This document shows, piece after piece, positions 24,776-34,262 of a DNA stretch of 64,000 nucleotides; positions within the stretch are counted from its first letter, which is position 1; each line of letters begins with the position of its first letter. The position numbers and the translations under genes were made by a program. The notes below the pieces were generated by a model. It ran no database searches. It saw only the letters and a list, made by a program, of their open reading frames with translations, and had not been told where the DNA came from. Source of the stretch: Acidobacteriota bacterium (GTDB lineage: Bacteria > Acidobacteriota > Blastocatellia > Pyrinomonadales > Pyrinomonadaceae); the NCBI GenBank assembly GCA_029557535.1, contig JAKQII010000013.1, positions 1 through 64,000 of the forward strand, given 5' to 3'.

Positions 24776-26082
24776 TTATCGTGATTATTGGCGCCCAATG
24801 GGGCGACGAAGGAAAGGGAAAGGTTGTCGATCTCTTGGCTGATCGGTTTGACGTGGTCGCGCGCTATCAGGGCGGGCACAATGCCGGGCATTCGGTATAT
24901 GTCGGCGACAAAGCCTTTGTTTTGAGACTCTTACCGTCGGGGATCATCCACGAGGGAAAGACCTGTGTGCTTGGGAACGGCATGGTGATCGATCCGAAGG
25001 CGTTCTTCGAAGAGGTCGATCAAATGACGTCGCAGGGGATTTCGATCACGCCCGAACGACTCAAGGTCTCGTCGAGGGCGCACCTGATCATGCCGTATCA
25101 CCGCGCCCTCGACCATACGTCGGAGGAACGGCTCGGAAACGAAAAGATCGGAACCACGCTGCGCGGCATCGGACCGGCTTATGAGGACAAGGCGGGACGC
25201 CGGGGGATCCGTGTCGCCGACGCGCTTGTCCCCGAACTTCTCAAACTCCGCATCGAGCGCAATCTTGAAGAAGCTAACCGCATTATCGTGCTTTATGGAC
25301 GCGAGCCGCTGCGGTCGGACGAGATCTACGACGAGATCTCCGCGCTCGTCGAGCGTTTGCGTCCTTTCGTTGCGGAAACGTCGCATTTTTTTGCGGAAGC
25401 CCGCAAGACCGACAAGAAGATCCTGCTCGAAGGCGCGCAGGCGACGCTTCTCGACGTCGATCACGGAACGTATCCGTACGTCACCTCGTCGAACCCGACG
25501 GCGGGCGGCGCGGCCGTCGGCGCGGGGATTCCGCCGCACCACATCACGGGCGTGCTCGGGATCGTGCGGACCTACGCGACGCGCGTCGGCGAGGGACCGT
25601 TCCCGACCGAAATGCTCGACTCGGAGGAGCCGATCGCGAATCTGATCAGGCAGCGCGGCAACGAGTACGGGTCGGTGACGAAACGCCCGCGCAGATGCGG
25701 ATGGTTCGACGCCGTCGCGACGCGCTACGCGGCCGAACTCAACGGATTTAGCTCGGTGGCGCTGACGAAGCTCGACGTCCTGGACGCGCTCGACGAGATC
25801 AAGGTCTGTGTCGGGTACGAGATCGACGGTCGCCGGATCGACACGTTCCCGGCCGTCTCGCACGACTTGAAGCGCATCATCCCGATCTATGAAACGCTTT
25901 CGGGCTGGAAGTCCGACACGCTCGGCGTGACCGATGTCAACGATCTTCCGGCAAAGGCCCGCGAGTATGTCGAGTTTCTGTCGAAGTCGATCGGCGTCGA
26001 GATCGGTCTTATCTCAACCGGCCCGGAGCGCGATCAGACGATCATTCTCAGGGACAGCGTCATGGAAAGCTGGTTTGATTGA
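24772..26082 (+). CDS. purA: Adenylosuccinate synthetase
   Basis: Makes adenylosuccinate from IMP, aspartate and GTP in AMP synthesis. 436 residues, full length, with GAQWGDEGKGKVVDLLA at the N-terminus, the HNAGHS block, GIGPAYEDKAGRRGIR, and the C-terminal GTP-binding region TKLDVLDALDEIKVCVGYE. The ATG at 24772 overlaps the stop of the glycosyltransferase gene (ATGA). A housekeeping gene embedded behind sugar genes, probably by operon drift. Confidence 0.96.
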   Translation: MIIVIIGAQWGDEGKGKVVDLLADRFDVVARYQGGHNAGHSVYVGDKAFVLRLLPSGIIHEGKTCVLGNGMVIDPKAFFEEVDQMTSQGISITPERLKVSSRAHLIMPYHRALDHTSEERLGNEKIGTTLRGIGPAYEDKAGRRGIRVADALVPELLKLRIERNLEEANRIIVLYGREPLRSDEIYDEISALVERLRPFVAETSHFFAEARKTDKKILLEGAQATLLDVDHGTYPYVTSSNPTAGGAAVGAGIPPHHITGVLGIVRTYATRVGEGPFPTEMLDSEEPIANLIRQRGNEYGSVTKRPRRCGWFDAVATRYAAELNGFSSVALTKLDVLDALDEIKVCVGYEIDGRRIDTFPAVSHDLKRIIPIYETLSGWKSDTLGVTDVNDLPAKAREYVEFLSKSIGVEIGLISTGPERDQTIILRDSVMESWFD

Positions 26083-26120
26083 TTTTAGATTTTTGGACTT
26101 TCGACTTTGGATTGGGCGGC
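26083..26120. repeat. Short dispersed TTTAGATTTTTGG-type repeat
   Basis: Directly after purA the sequence runs through three related 9-11-bp blocks (TTTAGATTTTTGG, ACTTTCGACTT, TGGATT). Its false translation FRFLDFRLW is, from memory, typical of a dispersed simple repeat in repeat-rich genomes. It is not a hairpin, so not called a terminator. Confidence 0.4.
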
Positions 26121-26295
26121 TTCCGTGGCCGTCCTTCTCATATCAGCAAGAAATCACGGGGGAAATGCCCCTCGCATCCGTGTAATAACCCGCGACCGTT
26201 CGACCCCGATCCCTGCATTTTCGTTCGTCCGCATCAGGAACGGCGTTTGCACCGCTATTCTTCGACCCCCGATCACTCAAATCAAGGAGAAGAAG

Positions 26296-27219
26296 ATGTT
26301 GCAAAAAATCGTTCGATTTACGATCGTTCTGATCCTGTCGGCGACGGCGATCGCGGCCAATCAGAAATATCCGCCGGGCATCATGTACAGCACGCTGCTC
26401 AACAACGTGAACGTCAACGCCCGCGGCGGGTGGTTCAAACTCGGAAACCAGATGCAGAACGTCTTCGTCCCGGACGGTGCGACCGGAAAGGCGGTGCTTC
26501 GTCAGGGAATGAGGGAGTTCTGTCACTGGAACTGGGATCTCGATTCGTTTGGTTTGCGCGCCCCGTACAAATTGTTCGGATTCAAACAGCCGCTGAAGCC
26601 TGACGGATCGAACTTTGACGTCAAATCGCTGAAGCTGACCGAGCCGGGCGACTACACGATGGACTTTTATATCGGCGAGAAAAAGTTCTATACCTTCCCG
26701 TTTCGGCTGACCGTGCTTGAACCCGCGAACCCGTTCGACGGTGATCCGCTGTTTTTCACGGAAGGCGCCTGGAATGACTGGGGATACCTCTATTACTACG
26801 ACCTGAACCCCGAGCAAAACCTGATCTGGAAGATATGGCTGCGCGAGAAGGGCTTCAAGAACCCCGATCACAAGGTCGGTGTCCGCGTCACACGTGACGC
26901 CGGCGGCAAGGTCATTTGCCAGAGTCGCGAGAATGTAACGCACAATTTCCAGCATGACTGGGTCCGTTACGAATTCGATATGGTCAACCCGCCGGTTACG
27001 ACCAGCGAGGGCGCACATTTCAAGGCAAAGGACCTGCTCGCGGTCGACGGCGCGTACACGCTGCGGATGACGATCGACGGAAAGGAATACGGCATCTGGA
27101 AATTCGAGGTCGCCGGTGGAAAGCTCAACTACACCGGCCGGACCGAACGCGGCGTCGCGGATACTTTGACGTTCGTTGAAGGCGGCGTCGATGCGTTTTG
27201 GTACGAACGCGTGAAGTGA
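26296..27219 (+). CDS. Secreted protein of unknown function
   Basis: 307 residues with a clear signal peptide (MLQKIVRFTIVLILSATAIA, cleavage near residue 21). The mature part is rich in aromatic residues and beta-strand pattern (EFCHWNWDLDSFGLRAPYKL, GDYTMDFYIGEKKFYTF, AWNDWGYLYYYDLNPEQN, YTLRMTIDGKEYGIWKFEV), like two Ig-like sandwiches. No catalytic motif is recognised. The start at ATG 26296 is set by AAGGAGA (26284-26290); an upstream in-frame extension to 26107 lacks support. It stands alone between two spacers. Confidence 0.8.
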   Translation: MLQKIVRFTIVLILSATAIAANQKYPPGIMYSTLLNNVNVNARGGWFKLGNQMQNVFVPDGATGKAVLRQGMREFCHWNWDLDSFGLRAPYKLFGFKQPLKPDGSNFDVKSLKLTEPGDYTMDFYIGEKKFYTFPFRLTVLEPANPFDGDPLFFTEGAWNDWGYLYYYDLNPEQNLIWKIWLREKGFKNPDHKVGVRVTRDAGGKVICQSRENVTHNFQHDWVRYEFDMVNPPVTTSEGAHFKAKDLLAVDGAYTLRMTIDGKEYGIWKFEVAGGKLNYTGRTERGVADTLTFVEGGVDAFWYERVK

Positions 27220-27735
27220 GCGGGGCGGCCGGCGAATCGGGACTGTGCCTTCGACGACGCGCATAATACGGAGTTTGCGGGTCATCGCAGATCTTCCTGG
27301 TTTGATTGATAGCAGAGTTTGTCCAGCGAAAACCGGTGTCATCCCGTCGATCGGTGTCGCACGAAACAGAGTCGGACGACGGGTAACCGTGAAGGAAATT
27401 CTGGATATCGATCTCATCCCGGCGGTGTCGATCGACGGTTCGCCGCGGCCGTGGCCATGTTCACCAGACCGAACAGAAGTCTGATCCAATATGGTCGTTT
27501 TATCCGATGTAATTCCGGACCTTAACCGATATATTGCTGAGAGTCAGTCAGAATTGTGCCGTTTCGGTTTCCCTCGCGGGTATCCAGCTATCAAGATCCT
27601 TGGTCGCTCCGGGCGGAGTGCGGGCCGGGCGTTGCCGGCTCCGGGTCACTTCAAAACTCAATACGTCGGATTCCTTGGCATTCGAGGTTGCAAGGGTTGA
27701 TGTCCGTTGTGCCGATCCCATAACATTCAAGAACT
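27220..27735. other. 516-bp intergenic region before the first glycan cluster
   Basis: No gene that I accept; short open frames here have no recognisable sequence. It probably holds the promoter of the plus-strand cluster. TTGATG at 27697-27702 and TAACAT at 27721-27726, 18 bp apart, are a weak candidate that would give an almost leaderless message. Confidence 0.35.
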
Positions 27736-28632
27736 ATGTCAGTACCAAAGCTCTCAGTAGTGATCGCATCGTGCGTCGGCGCTCCGTACATCTCGACCTG
27801 TCTAAGATCGCTGGAATCCCAAATTCAGGGTGACGATATCGAGGTTCTGGTGGTTGACCGCGCCGGGGGTGAGATCCCGGACATGATCGAGCGGGATTTC
27901 CCTTGGGCCAAAGTGTTTCGCCGGTTGCCCGGAAACAGCGTTTCCGATTTGCGGTCGTTCGGAATTGAACGGGCAAAAGCCGAATGGGTAGCCATCATCG
28001 AAGAACACAAGGTCGCCAGTGAAGATTGGGTCAGGACGATCCTGCGGTCTACCAACGAAAAGGTGGCGGCGATCGGCGGGGTCGTGGCCGACGCGAATTA
28101 TGAACGACTGACCGACTGGGCGGTCTACTTCACCGAGTACAATTCTTACATGCCGCCTGCGATCCGCAGCCGCACGCAGGATGTTTGCCTGGCCAACTGC
28201 GTTTACCGCAGGGATCTGTTGAGGAAATATTTGCCCGATGCCGGGAGCGGTTACTGGGAAGCGGGCCTCAATCACACTCTTAGCAAAGCCGGCGAGAGCT
28301 TCGTCTGCGAACCCGAGCTTGTCGTTCATCATACCGGACCGTTTAAGTTGGGTTCCTACCTGCATCAGCGATTCCTGATCAGCCGCGCCTTTGCCGGCAC
28401 ACGACGGCAGCACGTCTCAATCGCGTTTCGCGCGGCCTATTTGTTGCTTTCACCGTTCTTGATCCCGCTCTTGTGGGCGAGAACGGCATCGCGGATCTTG
28501 GCAAAACGCCGGCATATCGGCAAATTCCTGCAGGTTACCCCGCTCCTGGTTCCGATAACCGTGACGTATGTTCTCGGGGAATTCGTGGGTTTCATCGCCG
28601 GAGAAGGGGATAGCCTGACAAAGATCGAGTAA
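27736..28632 (+). CDS. GT2-family glycosyltransferase
   Basis: 298 residues, GT-A fold at the N-terminus (KLSVVIASCVGAPYISTCLR, IEVLVVDRAGG), then two hydrophobic segments near residues 235-255 and 275-292. The place of the usual DXD is taken by an acidic-acidic-His motif, WVAIIEEHKVASEDW. It is closely related to the next gene (similar layout, C-terminal block LGEFVGFIAG versus LGEFVGYLTG), so the pair arose by duplication. First gene of the plus-strand cluster; probably adds a sugar to a lipid-linked glycan at the inner membrane. Confidence 0.85.
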   Translation: MSVPKLSVVIASCVGAPYISTCLRSLESQIQGDDIEVLVVDRAGGEIPDMIERDFPWAKVFRRLPGNSVSDLRSFGIERAKAEWVAIIEEHKVASEDWVRTILRSTNEKVAAIGGVVADANYERLTDWAVYFTEYNSYMPPAIRSRTQDVCLANCVYRRDLLRKYLPDAGSGYWEAGLNHTLSKAGESFVCEPELVVHHTGPFKLGSYLHQRFLISRAFAGTRRQHVSIAFRAAYLLLSPFLIPLLWARTASRILAKRRHIGKFLQVTPLLVPITVTYVLGEFVGFIAGEGDSLTKIE

Positions 28633-28636
28633 AGCG

Positions 28637-29620
28637 GTGTCTACCAAAAATATAAATAAGAATATTGACGAGCCGCAAATTTCCGTCGTCGTCGCCGTGA
28701 TCGAGGGCGGTCGCTCAGCGCTTGAAAGTTGTCTCGACGCACTCGCGCCGGAGGTTGCGAACACAAAGATCGAATGCATCGTTCCGTTTGACGCGCGTCT
28801 CGACGGCGTTGACGAACTTCAGGCAGAATATTCTTGGGTCAATTTTCTGGATGCCCGCGACTATGTCGACGCCGGGGAATTCGGACAGACGAGCCGCGAG
28901 CATCACGATATCCTGCGGGCGGTCGGTTTGCGGGAAGCAAGTGCGCCGATCGTCGCGCTTGTCGAGGACCACGCTACTCCGACGCCGGGCTGGTGCGCCG
29001 AGGTTCTGGAAGCGCATCGCCGTTCGACGGCGGCCGGAATCGGCGGCGCCGTTGAGAACGGGGTCGACCGGCTATTGAATTGGGCCGTGTATTACTGTGA
29101 TTTCGGGCGGTATCAGAATCCGGTGCCTGAAGGCGCGGTCGAGTTCTTGAGCGACAGCAACGTGTCCTATAAACGTGAAGCATTGTGGAGCGTAAAAGAC
29201 CAGTGGTTCGATGCCTTTCACGAAACTTCGGTCAACTGGGAACTGGCCAGGCGGGGCGCGATTCTGGAACTGAATCCGAAAATGGTCGTGTTCCAGACCA
29301 GGCGGACGCTGAAACCGGCGTTCGCGTTTCGCGAAAGGTATGTTTGGGGACGATCGTTCGCGGGCACCCGTGCGGTCGAAATTTCCACCGCAAGGCGCCT
29401 TTTTTATGGTATGTTTTCCTTCATCCTGCCGTTCTTGCTTACATCGCGGATACTGGTCCGGGGAATTCGCAAAAAACGCCACCTGCGCGAGTTGTTTATG
29501 GCGTTGCCAGTCATTGTTCTGCTCGAATCGTTTTGGGCGCTTGGCGAATTCGTCGGCTATTTGACCGGGCGCGCGGCCGCCACCGCCCACTATGGCGTGC
29601 AAGCGGGTTTCAGGAATTGA
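28637..29620 (+). CDS. GT2-family glycosyltransferase, tandem paralogue
   Basis: 327 residues from a GTG start (28637), 4 bp after the previous gene. Same plan as its neighbour: QISVVVAVIEGGRSALESCL at the N-terminus, VALVEDHATPTPGW at the DXD position, a donor/acceptor region EFLSDSNVSYKREALW, and two C-terminal membrane segments (MFSFILPFLLTSRIL, ALPVIVLLESFWALGEFVGY). The sugar is unknown. Confidence 0.83.
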   Translation: MSTKNINKNIDEPQISVVVAVIEGGRSALESCLDALAPEVANTKIECIVPFDARLDGVDELQAEYSWVNFLDARDYVDAGEFGQTSREHHDILRAVGLREASAPIVALVEDHATPTPGWCAEVLEAHRRSTAAGIGGAVENGVDRLLNWAVYYCDFGRYQNPVPEGAVEFLSDSNVSYKREALWSVKDQWFDAFHETSVNWELARRGAILELNPKMVVFQTRRTLKPAFAFRERYVWGRSFAGTRAVEISTARRLFYGMFSFILPFLLTSRILVRGIRKKRHLRELFMALPVIVLLESFWALGEFVGYLTGRAAATAHYGVQAGFRN

Positions 29621-29632
29621 TCGTTTCACGGA

Positions 29633-30919
29633 TTGCGGGTGTTGCTTTCGTTGTTCAAAAATTTTCTCTCGCTGGCCGGCGCTGAGGTCTTCACGAAAGC
29701 GATAACCTTTGCGGCGTTCGCATACTTGGCGAGGATCCTGGGCGCCGCGGGTTTCGGCTATGTCGAATGGTCGGCGGCGGTCCTGATGTGCACGAGCTTG
29801 ATCGTCGATCAGGGGTTCAGCTCGTATGGTGCGCGGGAGATCGCAAGAATGCCGTCCGCGACACCGAAACTTACCTCCGAGATCGTGACCGCGCGATTCG
29901 GGATGGCGTTGTTCGCCTACGCGGTTGTTGCGTCGTTCGCATTCCTGTTCGTTGGCGACCCGACGATCCGACTGCTGCTTCTGATCTACGGGTTGAGCTT
30001 GTGGGCTTTGCCCCTGTTGTTGCAGTGGGTCTTTCAGGGCCACGACCGGATGAACCTCGTCGCACTCATCGGAATCATCCGCCAAACCGTTTTCGTTGGA
30101 GTCATCTTCGCCTTCGTGCGGAGTGCCGACGATCTGTTGCTGGTCGGGATCGCCGAGACGGCGGCCGTCGCTGCCGCCGCGATTGTCAGCGTCTGGATGT
30201 ACCGCCGGCATTTTCCGGGAACCAAGCGCTTGCGGCCGACGGTCTCGATCAAACTGTTTCGCGAAGGCGCTCCGATCGGGCTCAGCCAGATGTTCTGGAC
30301 TATCAAGATGTTCGGCGCGACCTTGATCCTCGGATTGGTCGCAACCGCCGAAGACACCGGTTATTTCGCAGGTGCGATGCGGATTCTGATCGCGGTCCAC
30401 ACGTTTGTCTGGCTCTATCATTTCAATTTGTTGCCGTCGCTGTCGCGGGCGTGGATTGAAGGCCGCGAAAAGTTCGGCTTGATCGTACGCAATTCAATGC
30501 GGATCGTTGTTCCGATCGGAATTGCCTTTGGAATTGCCTGGATATGGCTGGCGCCGTTTGTGATGAAAACCGCGTACGGACAGGAATTTGCGGCAGCGGG
30601 CGGCGCGCTGCAATGGATGGCGGGCGCGTGTGTCGCCGCGGCGGTGAGCGGACATTACCGATTCGGATTGATCGCGGCGGGATTGCAAACAAAGGAGATG
30701 GTCGTTTCGGCGATCGGTGCGGTCTTTGCGGCCGTTCTCATTCCCGCAGGATATTTTCAGGCGGGAACAAGCGGCGCGGCGGCGGCCTTATGCTTTGCCG
30801 AGATGGTCGTCCTGCTGACTTCGTGGCTGATCGCCCGAAGGGGCCTTTTCGGCCCGAACAACGCGAAAATGCAGCCGAACGACAGCTCCTTCAGAGACTT
30901 GCCGGAGGTGACGCGATGA
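29633..30919 (+). CDS. Wzx-type polysaccharide flippase
   Basis: 428 residues with 12 or more hydrophobic segments and the MATE/MVF-like N-terminal block FTKAITFAAFAYLARILGAA followed by GFGYVEWSAAV, typical of PST/Wzx O-unit flippases. It should move an undecaprenyl-linked repeat unit across the inner membrane. The start is TTG 29633 or GTG 29639. Its stop overlaps the ATG of the next membrane protein (ATGA). Its presence points to a Wzx-style export route for the glycan made by this cluster. Confidence 0.9.
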   Translation: MRVLLSLFKNFLSLAGAEVFTKAITFAAFAYLARILGAAGFGYVEWSAAVLMCTSLIVDQGFSSYGAREIARMPSATPKLTSEIVTARFGMALFAYAVVASFAFLFVGDPTIRLLLLIYGLSLWALPLLLQWVFQGHDRMNLVALIGIIRQTVFVGVIFAFVRSADDLLLVGIAETAAVAAAAIVSVWMYRRHFPGTKRLRPTVSIKLFREGAPIGLSQMFWTIKMFGATLILGLVATAEDTGYFAGAMRILIAVHTFVWLYHFNLLPSLSRAWIEGREKFGLIVRNSMRIVVPIGIAFGIAWIWLAPFVMKTAYGQEFAAAGGALQWMAGACVAAAVSGHYRFGLIAAGLQTKEMVVSAIGAVFAAVLIPAGYFQAGTSGAAAALCFAEMVVLLTSWLIARRGLFGPNNAKMQPNDSSFRDLPEVTR

Positions 30920-32523
30920 GTACGTTCGATCACCCCAAAAATGAAGGGGTCTCCGATCCGGGAGCGGACATTCTGGAAGACACGGACCTGGGTTTCAAGA
31001 ATCGGCAAAGAAAACAGAATTCACAAGAGCCGGCGGCCTGGCGATTCGGGGAGCGGGGGATCGCCGTGCGCCTCTTTCTGACTTGCTGGCTGATCTTCAC
31101 GCTCCACTTCGCAACTAATACGGTGCGCGAGATCTATCCGGCACTGAGCCTTGGAGATCACTTGAGCTTCGACGTTTCGGAATACGCGGGGATGCATCCG
31201 GATATTTTTTCGATCGAGGAACGCGGCACTTTCATCAACAACAACCCGGGCGCTTCGATGATGGGTGCGATACCGTATGCTTTGGCGCGTCCCATAACGG
31301 ATCGGATAATCGCGCGAGTCCAGCAGGAGCGGATGGCAAACCCGCAGGCTCAAGAAGCCGAATACGACACGATTTACCCGATGGCGCGCGAGTTCTTGAG
31401 GGAATCGCGCGCCAGGGGTTTCGACATAAAGTTCGGGCTGGCTGCGGGACTGGCGCAGGCGTTTGTGATGGCCCCGGTATCGGCATTGAGCGTACTCGTG
31501 ATGTTCTGGATTTTGCTGAGGCTTACCGGGAGCACGCGGACGTCCGTATGGCTCGCGTTGCTGTTCGCTTTCGCGACGCCGGTGTTTTACCGGACCGCGC
31601 AGCTCAATCAGAACGTCTTGTTGGCGAGTTTCGCGTTGTTTTCGTTCGCCTTGCTTTGGCGGCCCTGGAAGGCCGATGGCAAGCCGCACTATTTTCTTGC
31701 CGGCGTTCTTGCGGGCTGGACCGTCGTGCTCGATTACAGCGGTCTTGTGGCGGTTCTAGCGCTTTCCGGCTACGCGCTGTCGAAGTGGTTGTCGTTCGCC
31801 GCCGAAGAGCGCCAGGTTCGGGACCTTGGAAGATACGCAGCCGGGGTAACCGTTTGCGCTTTGACCCTGATGGCTTACCAGTTGGTCTGTTTCGGAAATC
31901 CGATCTTGCCGGCGCAAAGCTATATGCCGCCCGCGAATTTCACAGATCAGGGATATCGGGGCTTTTCGGTGCCGAATCTTGACCTTCTGGTGCAGACCGC
32001 CTTCTCGATGCGCTACGGACTGTTTGTTTCTTCGCCGATCTTGCTCCTTTCATTTTTTGCGCCCGCTTGGTTGAACCGAAAGAGCCGGTTGCTTCAAAAC
32101 CGTGAACTGATGTTCATTGTCGCCTTTATCGGTTTGTTCTTTGTATTTTGTTCTGCCAATCAGTACGGCAGAATGCAGTTCAACACGGGCGTCCGGCATA
32201 TCGTTCCGGTCGTGCCGTTCGTCTTTCTGCTCACGGCCAACGCGATCTTGGGGCTACCGAGGATCGTTGCGGTGCTGTTCGGCATCATTGCGACGTATTG
32301 GTCGTGGTGCCTGGTGATGTACCGCGACGTCGAACAAGGGCTGGGCGTCGTTGAATCGATCAAGCGTATTACGCTCGAAGGATTTCAATTGCCTTGGCTG
32401 ACGACGCTGGAACGTATGGGGCTTGTCCAGCACGCTTCCCCGATACCATTGCTCCTTCTCTGCGCGCTGTTGATCTGGGCGCTTTGGACCGTCGGCTCGA
32501 ACCGGCGAAGCATCGAGGCGTGA
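30916..32523 (+). CDS. Large multi-TM membrane protein (GT-C-like, unassigned)
   Basis: 535 residues from the ATG at 30916, which overlaps the flippase stop. After a ~45-residue cytoplasmic head there are about ten membrane segments. A first extracytoplasmic loop has FDVSEYAGMHPDIFSIEERG and NNNPGASMMGAIPYALARP. The layout (TM1, long acidic loop, then many TMs) resembles GT-C glycosyltransferases or Wzy polymerases, but the standard DE/ED motif of GT39 is not evident. It could be the polymerase partner of the flippase. Confidence is high for the gene and low for the role. Confidence 0.72.
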   Translation: MSTFDHPKNEGVSDPGADILEDTDLGFKNRQRKQNSQEPAAWRFGERGIAVRLFLTCWLIFTLHFATNTVREIYPALSLGDHLSFDVSEYAGMHPDIFSIEERGTFINNNPGASMMGAIPYALARPITDRIIARVQQERMANPQAQEAEYDTIYPMAREFLRESRARGFDIKFGLAAGLAQAFVMAPVSALSVLVMFWILLRLTGSTRTSVWLALLFAFATPVFYRTAQLNQNVLLASFALFSFALLWRPWKADGKPHYFLAGVLAGWTVVLDYSGLVAVLALSGYALSKWLSFAAEERQVRDLGRYAAGVTVCALTLMAYQLVCFGNPILPAQSYMPPANFTDQGYRGFSVPNLDLLVQTAFSMRYGLFVSSPILLLSFFAPAWLNRKSRLLQNRELMFIVAFIGLFFVFCSANQYGRMQFNTGVRHIVPVVPFVFLLTANAILGLPRIVAVLFGIIATYWSWCLVMYRDVEQGLGVVESIKRITLEGFQLPWLTTLERMGLVQHASPIPLLLLCALLIWALWTVGSNRRSIEA

Positions 32524-32530
32524 TTTTCAG

Positions 32531-34261
32531 ATGATTCCTTCGGACCGACTTAATAGAATTCTTCTTCCGGTGCTCGGGATCGGGCTGATCTCGCTCGCGC
32601 TCGCGATTCCGAATACCGCCTATGTACGTCTCCTGGCAGGTGATGGCGCTAAAGACCTGAGTTGGGGCGCGCCCTTGTTTCGCGCGTTGTTGTCTTATCA
32701 CGGGTGCCTGCTCGTCGCAATCGGGCTGTACCTGGGAAAGTTTCGTAAAAAGGCCCTGCGGGCCGGCGAAACCAATCGCCCGAACGAGCAAAGAACCTCG
32801 ACCGTTGTCCTCATCTCCCTGTCGGCATTGACGGTTGTCGCGGTCGGACTTCGATTGCCCAACTTGAATTCGGACCTTTGGGTGGATGAGGTACTGACGC
32901 TCGTCGACTACGCCCGGAAACCGCTGGGCGAGATCTTGACGAGTTTCCCGAATCAAAATCAGCATATGCTGTATTCGATCCTCGCACGCGGCGCATTCGG
33001 CATCTTCGGTGAGAGTCCCTGGGCGTTGCGATTGCCGGCGTTGATCTTTGGCACGGGCAGCATTTGGGCGCTCTTCGCCTTGGGCCGCAGGATCATCGGG
33101 ATCAAGCAAGCGCTTTTTGCAAGTGCCCTGATGACGGTCTCTTATCATCATATTTGGTTCTCGCAGAATGCGCGCGGATATACGGGCCTGTTGTTTTTTG
33201 CGCTGCTCGCGACGTGGCTTTGGTTTGAGGCGCTCGAGAAAAACGAATGGCGTTGGTGGCTCGCTTATTCGGCGGCGCTTACTTTCGGTTTGTATGTCCA
33301 TATGACGATGGCGTTTGTCGTCGCCGCGCACGTTTCGGTTTATTTGATCCTCAGGCAATTTCCAAAATTCGGCGGCGACGACGTCGGCGAGATCCCGCCT
33401 GAACGTCGGGCGGGAATCAAACCCATCGCCGCCTGGTTTTTGAGCCTGACTGCGATCGTGCAGTTGTATTCGCTGGCATTGCCCGAATTTTTTCGAACGG
33501 CGCTTCACGAGGAATCGAGAAACTCCGAGTGGACGAATCCTCTCTGGGTCATTACCGAGACATTGCAGAACCTGAGCATCGGATTCGCCGGTATCGCGGT
33601 TGTCCTTGCCGGCATTGGATTCGTATTTTTCGGTTGGATCCGCATATTCAGTAAAAATCGCCGCGCGGCTCTGCTGATGGTGTTGCCGGCGATCTTCGCC
33701 GGCTCGTCGATGCTCGTTCTCGGACATAACCTGTTCCCGCGCTTCTTCTTCTTTTCGATGGGGTTCGGATTGCTGATCGTGATTCACGGATTGTTCGAAG
33801 TGCCGAAGGTCGCTTTGTCGGTTCTTCGAGTACCGCGAAACCGGGATTTTGCGGCCGATCTCGCCGGGGTTGCGCTTTCGGTGCTGATCATTATTGCGTC
33901 GATCACGACGGTGCCGCGCAATTACGCACTGCCCAAACAGGATTTCCAGGGCGCTCGCAAATTCGTGGAAGCGCACCGGCAGCCCGACGAGGCGATTGTC
34001 GCCGTAAGTATCGCCGGCACTATGTACGAAAGGTATTTCGCACCGCATTGGCCGGTTGCAAAAACCGGTGCCGATCTGAAAGAATTTCAGGCGAAAAACG
34101 AGAAATCGTGGCTCGTTTACACTTTATCTCCAGAAATACGTGCATTTCATCCGGATATGTGGCAGATGATCGAAAGCGACTACGAAGTAGTGAAAGTGTT
34201 TCCCGGAACCCTTAACGGCGGAGAGATAGTCGTTTGTCGCAAACGGGTTCCCGGTAAATAG
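32531..34261 (+). CDS. GT-C (GT39/ArnT-like) glycosyltransferase
   Basis: 576 residues with about 11-13 TM segments. The first periplasmic loop has NLNSDLWVDEVLTLVDYA, the acidic pair typical of GT39/GT83 enzymes that use polyprenyl-phosphate sugars, and WFSQNARGYTGLLFF follows as in that group. An ~80-residue soluble C-terminal end lies outside the membrane. It probably uses a sugar loaded on polyprenyl phosphate by the DPM1-like GT2 encoded next (34263). Confidence 0.88.
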   Translation: MIPSDRLNRILLPVLGIGLISLALAIPNTAYVRLLAGDGAKDLSWGAPLFRALLSYHGCLLVAIGLYLGKFRKKALRAGETNRPNEQRTSTVVLISLSALTVVAVGLRLPNLNSDLWVDEVLTLVDYARKPLGEILTSFPNQNQHMLYSILARGAFGIFGESPWALRLPALIFGTGSIWALFALGRRIIGIKQALFASALMTVSYHHIWFSQNARGYTGLLFFALLATWLWFEALEKNEWRWWLAYSAALTFGLYVHMTMAFVVAAHVSVYLILRQFPKFGGDDVGEIPPERRAGIKPIAAWFLSLTAIVQLYSLALPEFFRTALHEESRNSEWTNPLWVITETLQNLSIGFAGIAVVLAGIGFVFFGWIRIFSKNRRAALLMVLPAIFAGSSMLVLGHNLFPRFFFFSMGFGLLIVIHGLFEVPKVALSVLRVPRNRDFAADLAGVALSVLIIIASITTVPRNYALPKQDFQGARKFVEAHRQPDEAIVAVSIAGTMYERYFAPHWPVAKTGADLKEFQAKNEKSWLVYTLSPEIRAFHPDMWQMIESDYEVVKVFPGTLNGGEIVVCRKRVPGK

Positions 34262-34262
34262 A

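Noticed and set aside
26143-27489. 448-codon minus-strand open frame opposite the secreted protein gene
   Set aside because: Sequence is Arg-rich and patternless, while the plus strand has a signal peptide and a strong ribosome-binding site.
29072-30421. 449-codon minus-strand open frame opposite the flippase region
   Set aside because: Very charged, Gln/Arg/Asp-rich antisense frame with no recognisable domain.
32369-34048. 559-codon minus-strand open frame opposite the GT-C genes
   Set aside because: Shadow of two membrane-protein genes; no membrane pattern or motif of its own.
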